64,000 nucleotides of DNA. Origin: Lytechinus variegatus (lineage: Eukaryota > Echinodermata > Echinoidea > Temnopleuroida > Toxopneustidae). The notes under the pieces are model-generated. The model was given only the letters and a program-made list of their open reading frames with translations. It did not search any database and was not told where the DNA came from. Made by a program: the position numbers and the translations under genes. This document shows positions 54,645 through 64,000 of this stretch, piece after piece. Each line of letters begins with the position of its first letter. Position 1 is the stretch's first letter. Where the stretch lies: NCBI RefSeq assembly GCF_018143015.1, contig NC_054748.1, forward strand, positions 10,029,467 to 10,093,466, read 5' to 3'.

Positions 54645-55328
54645 CTATCTTGTAGTCTTATAAGGATTGCAACCTCTACAGGCGTGCATGATGTTGGGCT
54701 ATATATTAGGGACCATGGAAGAAAAGGGGTGAATTTGATCAATATAGGCCCTATATGTTTATGTCAAAATTTGTTACAAAATTAAATTCTTGCAGCAAAA
54801 AGGTGATGTTTGCTCGCTCGCTTCGCCTTCTCATTGTTTTCTAAAATAGATTTTGCCTCATAATGTTATGTCTGGACCGCGCAAAATTTACGCATCCCCC
54901 CCCCCGGCTCTATCAAACTAACAAAAAATCCCTCACAGAGAACAAAAGTTTGGTCTGTCATTCCATTTGCCAGCTAAGCAGTGGAGGGGGGGGGGGGGTA
55001 CTTCCTCGATCCCTACAAAAATGAATATAGGGCCTACAGAAAATTTTCTACTTAGAAAATTGGAAATTGAAACAAAATCAATCATAATAATGTGAACAAA
55101 TACCTTCGATTTCTTTTAGACAATGCCAGAGCGCCCCATGGCATGGACCTAGTCTGCTGGGCAAACCCTTCACTTGAGATAAGGGTCTGAATGTGCAGCC
55201 TACTCATGCCTTGTGTACTGAAGGCTGTCTCGCCCTGTATTGGAACAGCAAGTTTTGTATGTGCCAGTCTTTGCGTGGGGACACACTTGTTGATCAAAGT
55301 TCCAATCAGGGTCTGTGCCTGCAGACTA
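54645..55328. other. No gene recognised
   Basis: Several poly-C/G runs (54897, 54986). Short open frames at 55190-55370 overlap the foldback and match no family. Confidence 0.35.
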
Positions 55329-55432
55329 GCATGGACCTATCCACGGAGGATTATCTATTGTTACTGGGGGTGATGTGACAATGCTCAGCACCCCAGTAAC
55401 AATAGAATACTCCTCCATGGATAGGTCCATGC
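55329..55432. repeat. Foldback hairpin, ~45-bp arms, short loop
   Basis: GCATGGACCTATCCACGGAG, then GATTATCTATTGTTACTGGG (55329-55372) is the near-complement of CCCCAGTAACAATAGAATAC, then TCCTCCATGGATAGGTCCAT (55391-55432). About 15 bases of loop. Two or three mismatches and small bulges give a pre-miRNA-like stem, or a palindromic MITE core. Confidence 0.8.
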
Positions 55433-56144
55433 CCCGTGGCAAGCTCATTCACTCCCTCTCTTTCGAGTTTGTTAAAAAAAATGTGTACGTTTTTATACCC
55501 CTCCCCCGGGAAAAAATATTTACGATCACGGTCATACCACGAACCTTGAACAAAAATCGACACCCAAGACATGGCCCGATTGACAAAACAGCAAAAATTC
55601 AAAAGTTTAATGATATCCTGACATTTAAAGATCATCATAAAAAACAAAGAAACATAAGAAAAAAAATAATACAACATAAACATTACATAGTAACAACGAG
55701 GTATTAAAAAAATGAAATATACAAAGAAAAAAAACTGCATGCAGTCCTATATGATCCGAAAGTCCGTATGGCCAGGAGGTCCGGGTTCCATCGACCCCCC
55801 CCCCTACAAAAATAGGATGAAAAATGTGAAGACAATCGAAGGGAAGGGATTACACTCCCCCTAATGACCCTGCATGGGCCGATCCACAGGTAAGGGAAAT
55901 TGCCGATCAGCAATTAATAGAAGAGCTATAAAGGTATTTTTTTTATTAAATTAGCTTCGTTTATGCTGTTTTGGCAAGTTTGTTTAGGGAAAGCAGCAAT
56001 TGAGGGTTGAGCCAGAGTTATCCTGAAACGTTTATCTGATATTCTTTATATTATAACCTTGACGCATTAAATTTTGTAGCGCATTTTATTAATTTTGTAT
56101 CGCGGATGCTAACTTATTTCATAGGGGGACCTCAGGCTCTTGGT
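55433..56144. other. No gene recognised
   Basis: A 110-codon open frame over 55375-55707 is Lys-rich and AT-driven with no domain. CGATCCACAGG/CCTGTGGAT-type phrases near 55880 are isolated. Confidence 0.35.
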
Positions 56145-56297
56145 CAGGGGCCGCGGAACGGTTTTCAAAGTGGGGAGGGGGGCTGAGCCAAAAGTGGGAG
56201 GGCTGACCATGCAAAAAATCACAATCTTATGGTCATTTTTACATTTGTGTACACAGTTTTGGGAAAAAGTGCCCCCCCCCCGCTTCCGCGGCCCCTG
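56145..56297. mobile_element. hAT-like MITE, 153 bp
   Basis: CAGGGGCCGCGGAACG at the left and GCTTCCGCGGCCCCTG at the right are imperfect inverted ends. TTGGT flanks it on both sides (56140-56144, 56298-56302). The interior has the poly-G/poly-C arms often seen in such elements. There is no coding sequence. Confidence 0.75.
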
Positions 56298-56302
56298 TTG
56301 GT

Positions 56303-57120
56303 ATAGCTTTTACATAGCAGGCCTACCTTACGTTATTCAGATGAGACGTGGATGAATTATATTGCTTGCAAATCATATTAAATCATATTTGATCATTAAA
56401 TCATATTAAAAAAAATATTAGCCATCGAAAAAATTGTGAAAGGCCTCAACTCTCATCACCAAAATACGGGAAGAGATATACGCTGTGTGCATGGTAGGTC
56501 ACGAATATGTGACTATTCAAATTAAGAATTGCTATTATAGCTTACATGTCATGTTCAGTCAAAATTTACGCCACATATGGGCTGAGTATTCTTTCACGCC
56601 CCTTCGCAAAGCATTTTTGTTCGTCCTTTCGATCAGTTCCACAAACTTAACTGAGCGCACATCTTGTCATCAGACTGTCTTCACCTAAGAAATGAGTATT
56701 TCCCCCTAAGTAAGGCATTCAATTTTTTGACGCCTGTTTTGACACTAAAATGAGTTAATTATCTTTTGGTTGAAAATGATAGGCCTTGAGGAAGTTCCTT
56801 CAAAATGGCTGTGATATCATGAAGAACTTAAATCAGAGCAGAAAAGATATATTAATACTTTGGTTTAGGGAGCAAAAATTGTGTTTCTCGTGTAAAGGGA
56901 GACCTTAAAATGCAAAATTTCCATTTGCAGTACTCTAGAAACTTCAGCGCACGTTATTTTTATTGTGCATTTCAGAAAGAGTGGTCATAATGCAAGTCAG
57001 TAATCCATTTAGCAAATCAAATACTTTTTTGAGAACTTAATGCCGAAAAAATACTTTTCAATGTTTCTGATGTAAATAGAAAATAGTAAATATTTTCAAA
57101 GTGTACTTTGAAGTGGACAC
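56303..57120. other. No gene recognised
   Basis: AT-rich sequence, no exon or named repeat. Confidence 0.35.
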
Positions 57121-57164
57121 TTAGGCCAGAATTCACGAAAAACCTAGCTCCTGGTTTTTGGTGG

Positions 57165-57320
57165 TTTAAACCCCCTCCTGGTTTAAACCCGAGCTGGGTT
57201 TTTCATTTGCGTTTCACAAAAGAGGTTTAAACCCCGAGGGGGTTTAAATGCGTCATAAAACGTCATGAAACGTCATATTTTTTAGTCTGCTCTTAGATGT
57301 GGTTTAAACCATGGTTTAAT
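57165..57320. repeat. Subterminal GGTTTAAACC repeats
   Basis: Five or six copies of the palindrome GTTTAAAC in CCTCCTGGTTTAAACCCGAG-like and GAGGTTTAAACCCCGAGGGG contexts, plus GGTTTAAACCATGGTTTAA. Likely transposase-binding subterminal repeats. Confidence 0.65.
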
Positions 57321-58272
57321 TTTACGAGCATGCGCACTTGAGGAATTTGTGAAAAATCGCTGAAGTGAAGAAAACTTTTCTTGCGGTCCTGGACCTGTCA
57401 AGCGGTCTTCTTGATTAGAAATTCGTAAGTATTCTTCTTTGAATTCGTAAAATAAATCCCCGCTTTCCTTCTCTGGAATATATTGATACGTTTTATGCAG
57501 TTATATGAAATTGGTAGTGTTGTTTTTCATGACTGCGAACGAGGTTTTGGTATTGACAAGTCCAGACGATGCACTTTATCGTCGCGTGTGTATTGCCACA
57601 GTCCCATCCGTGCATTTAAGTGTTGGGATATTTTGACGCTGTGTTGTTGAACGAATTGAAGGTGCTCAGCCGCGGGCCGGGCTTAATTGTTTTATGAGCT
57701 TCACAAGGATGTTTATATTATTATGCTATCTATATCATAATTTGTGAATGTCAAGATAAAAATGAAATATCTAAATCTATATAATTTTTGTACTATTTGG
57801 TGCATTTTAAGAGGAGAAACTCAGAAAGATTTTTTTTTTAATTTGATTTTGAATTTGCCTTGACTAAAGTAACTTCGTACTAAAAAGCCTAAAATTGCAT
57901 TTCAAAATGTACATTTGTAGATCGAGACCTACCTTTTTGCTTTCGGCACAGGCCAATTTTTGAGGCTGTAGGAATATTAAAGAGTTGATTACTCAAACTT
58001 AAGTTTGGTCTAAAGTCTTTTCACTTGCAAATGAAGAAAATAGAGCCCCCCCCAAAAAAAAAAAACAGATTTATTTTAAGTTAAGTCGTTAGGCCTAGAG
58101 GCCTACTTTTGAAAAGCATATTCACAGTTTCAAGCAAATTATTACAATGTTTTTTTTTTATTGCATTCACCGTGTTCACTGTGAGATTTGCATTTAAAAA
58201 GTGATAACCAATGAATTTTTTTTTTTAATGAAAAATTATTATTTTTTTTTAATTTGACCATTGTTTCACAGA

Positions 58273-60060
58273 ATTACATTGGCATCAGAGGTACCATACA
58301 GTGTAGGCTCTATGGATTATCTCCATCTTCTTCACAGCCTTAAAATACTAAGAGGTATGATTATTAATTTGATTTACATTGTTTTGATTTGTTTAAAAGT
58401 ATTATTGAAATGATCTGTTAAGATATCGAACATGAAATATAATTAGACTGAAGAAATGAAATGGCTTGAATGTAGTTTTTGTTAATCTCAGGAAGTAAAT
58501 TAAGATTGCAGTAATTATGTTGGCAGATCAAATCTACATGCACATGTACAGTTTGGAATGATTATAAAGATCACAAAATAAAAGAATTAAAAATAATATT
58601 CAACTCTTCTGCATACAGCTACCTTTCCCAAGACATTGTGGGCTACGTGATGCTAAAAAGCCATCGAAATCGTACAAGGATGGGCCATCTCGAGATCAGT
58701 ATCGACTGTCAAAAGAAACCGTCACCAATATGCTGGAAGCCGAAATGAAGAGGGACATACAGAGGATTGATCAACTTCCTGTTTATTTGCAGGTGTTGAC
58801 AACTGTCCATTTTTATGCAGTGGGTAAGTAATTTAATTTTTCATAAATGATTATTGAATGTTTTCTTGGAACTGTTAAATCTAAATGACTGAGATTGTTT
58901 CTATAATTTAAGGACTCCAGATAAAGCTGATGACAATATCTAGAAATCAGAGAAGGAGCACATAAAAAAAGAGTATCATTTCAGCAAACAGTCACGTACC
59001 TATGAATTGCATAATTTAAAAATTCCAAAACTACCACAACAGTAGTGAGGCTCTGCTTTTACAACTGTTATGTCAGGTTAGAGTTATAATTTTGCCATTA
59101 ACCCATGGTAGAGCTTCATGAGGTAATATCATGAGGTTCACCAAACTTGTACACAAAATTTTGAAATTTTGAGTATAAAATTATGCTAATTTATGCAAAA
59201 TTTATTCATGCTAATTTATGCGAAATTCATAATCACAAAAAATGCTTCTGTATTTGTAGACCAATTTTGATTTTTTTTTCATCCGTCTGGTAGAGCTACA
59301 TGTACATGAGGGTCCCTAAATTTCCACACAGACTTAAAATTTTGACTAGAAAATTATTTATGTTAATTTATGCAAAATTTATTCATATATCACCAAAAAA
59401 ATGCTTCTTCTATGTCACTTCTCTATTAATTTCAATTCTGTTTCCTCAATTTATGTCACAAATATAATTCACTAGTGATGACTTGGCTGAAATTAAAAAT
59501 TGATGGTACATTGTTCGGGTACTGTACAACCCAATTATTTTTTTTTACTTTTAATCAAAAGATGTGCAAAACTTCAAGGTAAAAAGTCATTAACGCATTG
59601 GGCAAAAAAAATTATTCAATAGTTGTTTTTGAAGTCAGCACTGCTGCTATATTGAATCGCATAATGATGGCGAGACTGCCAAAGGCGTTCCACTTGTTAA
59701 AATATATTGGAGAAAATTGTATGATATTTGTACAAGATGAATATTCATTGTTTAACATCTGTATGTGCTTCAATGAAATGTTTTAAATTACCTCAAAACA
59801 ATCACCTCACCCATCAACCATATGGTTTGTTTTTATTTTACAGGATCATTTTAAAAGATGCATGGTGATGAGGCAGCAATATCGCAGTCATCAATGTGTC
59901 AGAAGCTAAAGCAAGAGGCAATACATGAAGATTCCTACAACAAGAGAAGAAGTTGAAGCAACTCGAAGACAGTTCTATCTAACTGTTAGATTTCAAGGAG
60001 TGAAAGGTGCAATTGATGGGATTGGGCCATATGCTTCTTATATACCCCTTCCAACTTCAT
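58273..60060 (+). pseudogene. Harbinger transposase (HARBI1-like) pseudogene
   Basis: A possible first exon ends near 58353 (AGAG|GTATGA). The main exon, about 58619-58824, reads FPRHCGLRDAKKPSKSYKDG, then QYRLSKETVTNMLEAEMKRD and LPVYLQVLTTVHFYAVG to a GTAAGTA donor. After an intron to 59843 it resumes: SF, stop (TAA at 59852-59854), KMHGDEAAISQSSMCQKL. A frame change follows, then PTTREEVEATRRQFYL and RFQGVKGAIDG. This is the N-terminal and early part of Harbinger transposases. Only the first catalytic Asp (AIDG) is left; the rest of the DDE domain is missing. It cannot be functional. Confidence 0.82.
58825..59842. other. Intron of the Harbinger pseudogene
   Basis: Between donor GTAAGTAATT and acceptor TTTTACAG. 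AT-rich, with repeated ATTTATGCAAAATTTATTCAT-like phrases (59185-59215, 59345-59390). No other feature. Confidence 0.5.
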
Positions 60061-60179
60061 GTGGAGAGGAATGCCTATAACAATGGCAAAAGCATTAAGA
60101 ACATAGAAACACAGAGTTCATTCAAATTTATGAAGAATACTTTACTTCTTTATTTGTTAATAAATTGATTATTATAACC

Positions 60180-60470
60180 CTGTGATTCCTGCAGCTTAGC
60201 TTCAGCAACCTCTCTTTCTTTATTCAAAACGTCCATTCGTAGTTTGTGCTCCTTCAAGCTCATATCGTGTCTTTCAATCTCATTTCATGCTCTTTCAATC
60301 TCATATCATGTTCTTTCACTCTCATCTTGTACTCTTTATAAAGTCGAGGCCATGTTTCTTCCATTGAACTTCAATTCTAACGGCATGCACTTCTACCTGC
60401 TCAAACTCTTCTGATAGATGATTCTTTTTTCCTTGAGATGGGTAATTCAAATTCCATTTTGCAGAACAAA
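60180..60470 (-). pseudogene. Coiled-coil C-terminus of Harbinger second ORF (Myb/trihelix-type)
   Basis: Minus strand: METWPRLYKEY-like start at 60364 (MEETWPRLYKEYKMRVKEHD), then repeated RLKEHEM heptads, one frame change near 60280, then LKEHKLRMDVLNKEREVAEA and KLQESQ. Harbinger elements carry a second gene with an N-terminal Myb/SANT-like domain and a charged coiled-coil tail. Its position convergent to the transposase fits. The DNA-binding domain is not seen. Confidence 0.6.
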
Positions 60471-62810
60471 GGTTTGTGGTATTGCTGCAGGGTTGCATTT
60501 AAGTACATAACATATAGTAACAGTACAGTTGTAAAACACATACTATAAATCATGTTGTCAAAGATGTATGTTGTTTAACGTACTGGTAACTCTCTACTTG
60601 ATAGGTTCAGCTTCTGACACCAATGTACATTGTGTTTTCTGATTGTTCTCGGAACCATAAATTGAATTTTTGAAAACATTAAAGACTTAATTATAAAAAT
60701 TTCTTTAAAAACAGACAACAATGCAATGTATTCTTTTCAGAGGTATACAATATTCGGTCACAGTTCATTGAATTGCTTGAATCTGTTAACATACATATAT
60801 TGAAGCCCTTTTCATAGTTCAAATGATTCACCCTCCCAGTTCAGTTTTATAAATCCCTCTTCACCTCTAAATACCTTACTACATATCTAGTATATTCAGA
60901 TTATTTTGTGTGTACCAGTGTATTGTGCATCCAATTAACATGATCTTGTAAGTACATGTACATGTACTTGATTTGGGGATCATGTTTAATTTGTTACATT
61001 ATTTAACATCTTTTTAACTACATCTGATTTATGAGTCTGGCCAAAGAGATAATCTGGCAGAAAGGGTTAATGGAAAAGGGAAACAAAGGCATTGTAATTT
61101 TAATCAATACTAAATTACCTTGAAGAGGAATGTGATTTTGAAGAAGTTCCATCAGTCTGGGAATGTTTCCTTGATACCTCAGCCAGAAATGAATTTGTAG
61201 AATTTGTCCTCGATGTGAAAGAAATAGATGAACTTCTGTTCTTATGCAGGTTTATAAATTTCAACAATGTGTCACATTCATGTCAGTTGGGAGGGTTTTA
61301 TTATTTTGTTTCAAGGAAAGTGATGAATATTCTTGATAATGTAATTATATGACGATTTGGGAAGTATTTTGAGAGGTCCACTATGTGAGATAGCTTTTAT
61401 TCAAAATAGCTTAAACTGGACATGGAGTTTTCACATTTGCAATCATTATTTGTGTATTAATTGCAACAAGCATAAAAAAGAAGAAAGAATGACCTTTCAT
61501 TTTGTGAGGAAGCATTTCCTGATTTAAGAACTGTTTATTTCAATAGATTATTAAACGTATTTTCGTTTCATAAAATATTTAAAAAATAAAAGTTCTTTAT
61601 ACGGTTGATTTATTGAGATATGTCTTCAGTCAATGATGGATTTGAAGTGGGGGGGGGGGTGGGGGACAGGATGTTTGATTACATGTAAGTTTTATTCAAA
61701 GTTCTTATATGCAAGAGTAGTTTCTAATCATGCATTACAATAAGGATTAAGAATGCAATTTTATAGGATTTTTGCTAGTAGGAAAATTGTATTCTGCACT
61801 TTTGTTATAAGTACCCCCTTGTATATATTATGGGGGGGGGGATGTCAGATATTCACCTAGAATGGGAAAACGAAATCAGAGTAGATGCACTTGGTTGTTT
61901 AGGTGGTGTAACTTGAGGCAGTGCTGGATTTGAAGTTGCCGTATTCCATGGTTAAGGGAAATAAAGATGATTGTTTAATTCTGGGAATGCTTGATATTTA
62001 TATAGATTTTCAACAAAATTAAATGCATAATTGATCTAACCTAACTTATTAACAGAATTTGGTATGTATGAAAATGAATTCATTGGAGAAGTAATAAAAA
62101 AAAAATCAATCTAAAAAATAAAATCCATTGTATATTAATGTCAACACAGTTACAAAAAATAAGCGTGAAGCGGGTGAAGTCAAAGAAGATGCACTGACTT
62201 TGCTAGGTGTTACTGGAACTTGATCTATACATGACCTGGGGGGGAGAAACATTTATTGGATTAATACATTACATGTACTGAGAATATTATTTGCCTATAG
62301 AATGTACACTCTAATGAATTTGACATTTGAAAATATTTCCATTATATTTTTTGCCAAGGTATTTTGTTGTACAATCATTAAAACAGGAAATTATTATTTG
62401 ATTGAATATTGAAATTTTCATGATTTTTCTATGTACACCGCCTTGAAATATTGAAATAAAAAAATAGATAACTTTAAAATATTTAAACTGCTTCAATTTA
62501 AGATGCTTCTTATTACAGGTATTCTGTTGATGGACCTTGGAGACTTCCTGGGAAGTTGATGTTAGTGTTGGTTTGTCGCTGTAAAAAGATAATGAAATTC
62601 ATAACACAAGATTTTTATGAATATATTTTATAGAGAAATGTGTGGGGAAAAGTTGGTTAAGAATGGTTGTGACCAAGAGCTCAAGAACTTTTCTTTTAGA
62701 ATGCCAATTTGTAATGCTTATTTATCCATTCAAATACATTTATGTATTTCCGAAAGAGCAAGGGGGGAGGAGGCGGCAGAGAGAAAAAGGTAGTAGAATG
62801 GTGAATGTGT
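60471..62810. other. No supported gene
   Basis: AT-rich. A minus-strand stretch at about 61120-61250 reads Ser/Thr-rich (AEVSRKHSQTDGTSSKSHSS) before a GTAATT donor-like site. It might be another exon of the Harbinger second ORF, but this is weak. Poly-G runs occur at 61650 and 61832. Confidence 0.35.
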
Positions 62811-62813
62811 GTG

Positions 62814-63022
62814 CAGTGGCGTACCTAGGATTTTCCACAGGGGGGGGGGGCAAAATCGTCTGCAAAAAAGGGTCTTCAATCACAAAAGGATTTCATACCA
62901 GAAAAAAATGGACAAGCAAAAAAAAAAAACTCGTCAGGAGGGGGGGGGGGCAGAATAGGTCCCTTGCATGGGCTGTGACTCGTCAGGGGGGCAGTCTGCC
63001 CCCCCCCGTAGGTACGCTAGTG
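62814..63022 (+). mobile_element. hAT-like MITE, copy 2
   Basis: CAGTGGCGTACCTAGGATTT at the left and GGTACGCTAGTG at the right; opposite orientation to the copy at 53775-54070. TG-rich flanks (TGTGTGTG) on both sides are compatible with an 8-bp target duplication but ambiguous. Confidence 0.65.
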
Positions 63023-64000
63023 TGTGTGAGAGAGATAGAAAGAAAATGAGCGGGAACAAGAGAAAGATTATGAGAACGAGAAAGAACAGTTCATCAATTT
63101 CACTTCAATATTGTTTAACTATTGAGAAAAGTTTCAAATTGAAATGAGAAATAGAAATTAAAATAATTTATTTTGATAAAAAAAATATTCAGAAAATATA
63201 TATGCTAAATAAAGCCTCTAATATATTAATATTACGAATTCTAGCTACAACTACCCCACCCCAAAAAAGGTTATCTTTCCAAAAGTCGGGTCATCTCATC
63301 CCAAATACATGTTTTATTTCGATTTTGAAGGATTTTGTATTTTTTACCATCCTAAAAGACCTAAACTATTTTGAGTAGGGATTTCCGCCAATGTTTCAGG
63401 GATCCACAAATATTTATTTTTATGCGTGCTAGACTTATGGGATGCACTTTTGATTACCATTACCAAAATAAAGTCAAGATTTAGGGAATAAACCAGGGCG
63501 GTCTCAATTTTAAGAAAGGAAAATAAACAAATTAGAGGATAAAGTTTACTTCAGAAAATTTTGGGGACGTGTTCTTTCTAGAATTTACATTTGAATTTAA
63601 ATTGTTTGATATTTTTGGCGATGGAACTGGATTCAAAGGTCGTTTCGAATTTTGATTATGACGTAAGAACAACAGCTGATCGACAATCTTTGTTATGATT
63701 GTTGTTTTTATACTGAAAATGCATTAGAAGATCCATACTTTTAGAATATTAGTTGCCGGAAGACTGTACGGGCATGCGCGTTGTTAACTCTCAGCTCAGC
63801 CTCAGCTAAGCGAAGCGATCGAGATAGACCTTATCGCAAATAGATTCACGCAAAGGATCATGGGATCGCAAAGGGGGCAATAGCGCCGCTGTTGTCCGGA
63901 TGCGACCATGCGAGCGCAAGCAGCCGACAATAAAGTGTACGATTTCCATAGTGTATCAAAATACGATCGACGCCCGCAGCCAACATTTTGCTAACTTCCA
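63023..64000. other. No gene recognised
   Basis: AT-rich until about 63770, then a CpG-richer stretch with GCGATCG and CTCAGCTCAGCCTCAGC-type phrases to the end of the window. No frame or RNA is supported. Confidence 0.35.

Larger units (their letters stand above)
57124..60470. mobile_element. PIF/Harbinger DNA transposon, decayed, right end not found
   Basis: TTA (57121-57123) followed by GGCCAGAATTCACGAAAAAC fits a Harbinger 3-bp target site and terminus. The subterminal region has repeated GGTTTAAACC palindromes (57168-57310). The interior encodes a Harbinger-type transposase remnant on + and a coiled-coil protein remnant on -, the usual two-gene convergent layout. No matching inverted terminus was found to the right, so the end given is that of the last recognisable piece. 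Confidence 0.7.

Overview
This is animal nuclear DNA: AT-rich and intron-rich, with GT-AG exons of a multi-domain extracellular protein and a dense load of metazoan transposons. The repeat repertoire (Penelope-like element, Ty3/gypsy, CR1/Jockey-type LINEs, PIF/Harbinger, many TA-flanked foldback MITEs) and the CCP-type gene suit a marine invertebrate deuterostome, most likely an echinoderm. That taxonomic call is an inference; no rRNA or mitochondrial marker is present.

The only convincing host gene lies on the + strand across roughly 0-38.6 kb. Six exons (371-544, 6373-6546, 17867-18046, 26569-26742, 34623-34793, 38425-38601) each encode one complete four-cysteine CCP/sushi-like module. Each has an AG acceptor and a GTAAG donor and is phase 1-1, so exons can be added or lost without breaking frame. 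The modules lack the usual sushi tryptophan and are rich in N-glycosylation sequons. Exons 1 and 2 are identical in sequence within an otherwise diverged duplicated segment. No signal peptide, membrane exon or terminal exon is visible, so the gene extends beyond both ends of what can be recognised.

Its introns are filled with mobile DNA. From 1.2-5.2 kb a minus-strand LINE 3' end is split by a Penelope-like element (1715-4619) with a 14-bp target duplication, a GIY-YIG endonuclease and a hammerhead-like motif. From 7.8-10.9 kb lies a diverged ~152-bp tandem array, followed by an SRP/7SL-RNA-like SINE. From 12.5-16.1 kb is a large inverted repeat containing a young 1075-bp tandem duplication. 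From 16.9-25 kb are foldback MITEs, a tRNA-derived SINE, a gypsy relic and LINE pieces. From 27-33 kb are TA repeats, another SINE, two long polypyrimidine tracts and a GC-rich MITE. From 35.2-38.2 kb are nested palindromic MITEs sharing a CAGTGCGTCC end.

From 38.9-47.4 kb is a young minus-strand Ty3/gypsy element with near-identical ~1.5-kb LTRs, a tRNA-Leu primer site and one uninterrupted 1109-codon ORF. Most of reverse transcriptase, RNase H and integrase has been removed without breaking the frame. A related solo LTR follows. From 48.4-51.3 kb is a ~2.9-kb satellite of 33-bp units built on a perfect 16-bp palindrome, with 264-bp higher-order structure.

The last 12 kb holds a second SRP-RNA-like SINE with a perfect 11-bp target duplication, a possible minus-strand first exon (52601-52722), small hAT-like MITEs, hairpins, and a decayed PIF/Harbinger element (from 57124) with a transposase pseudogene and a convergent coiled-coil pseudogene.
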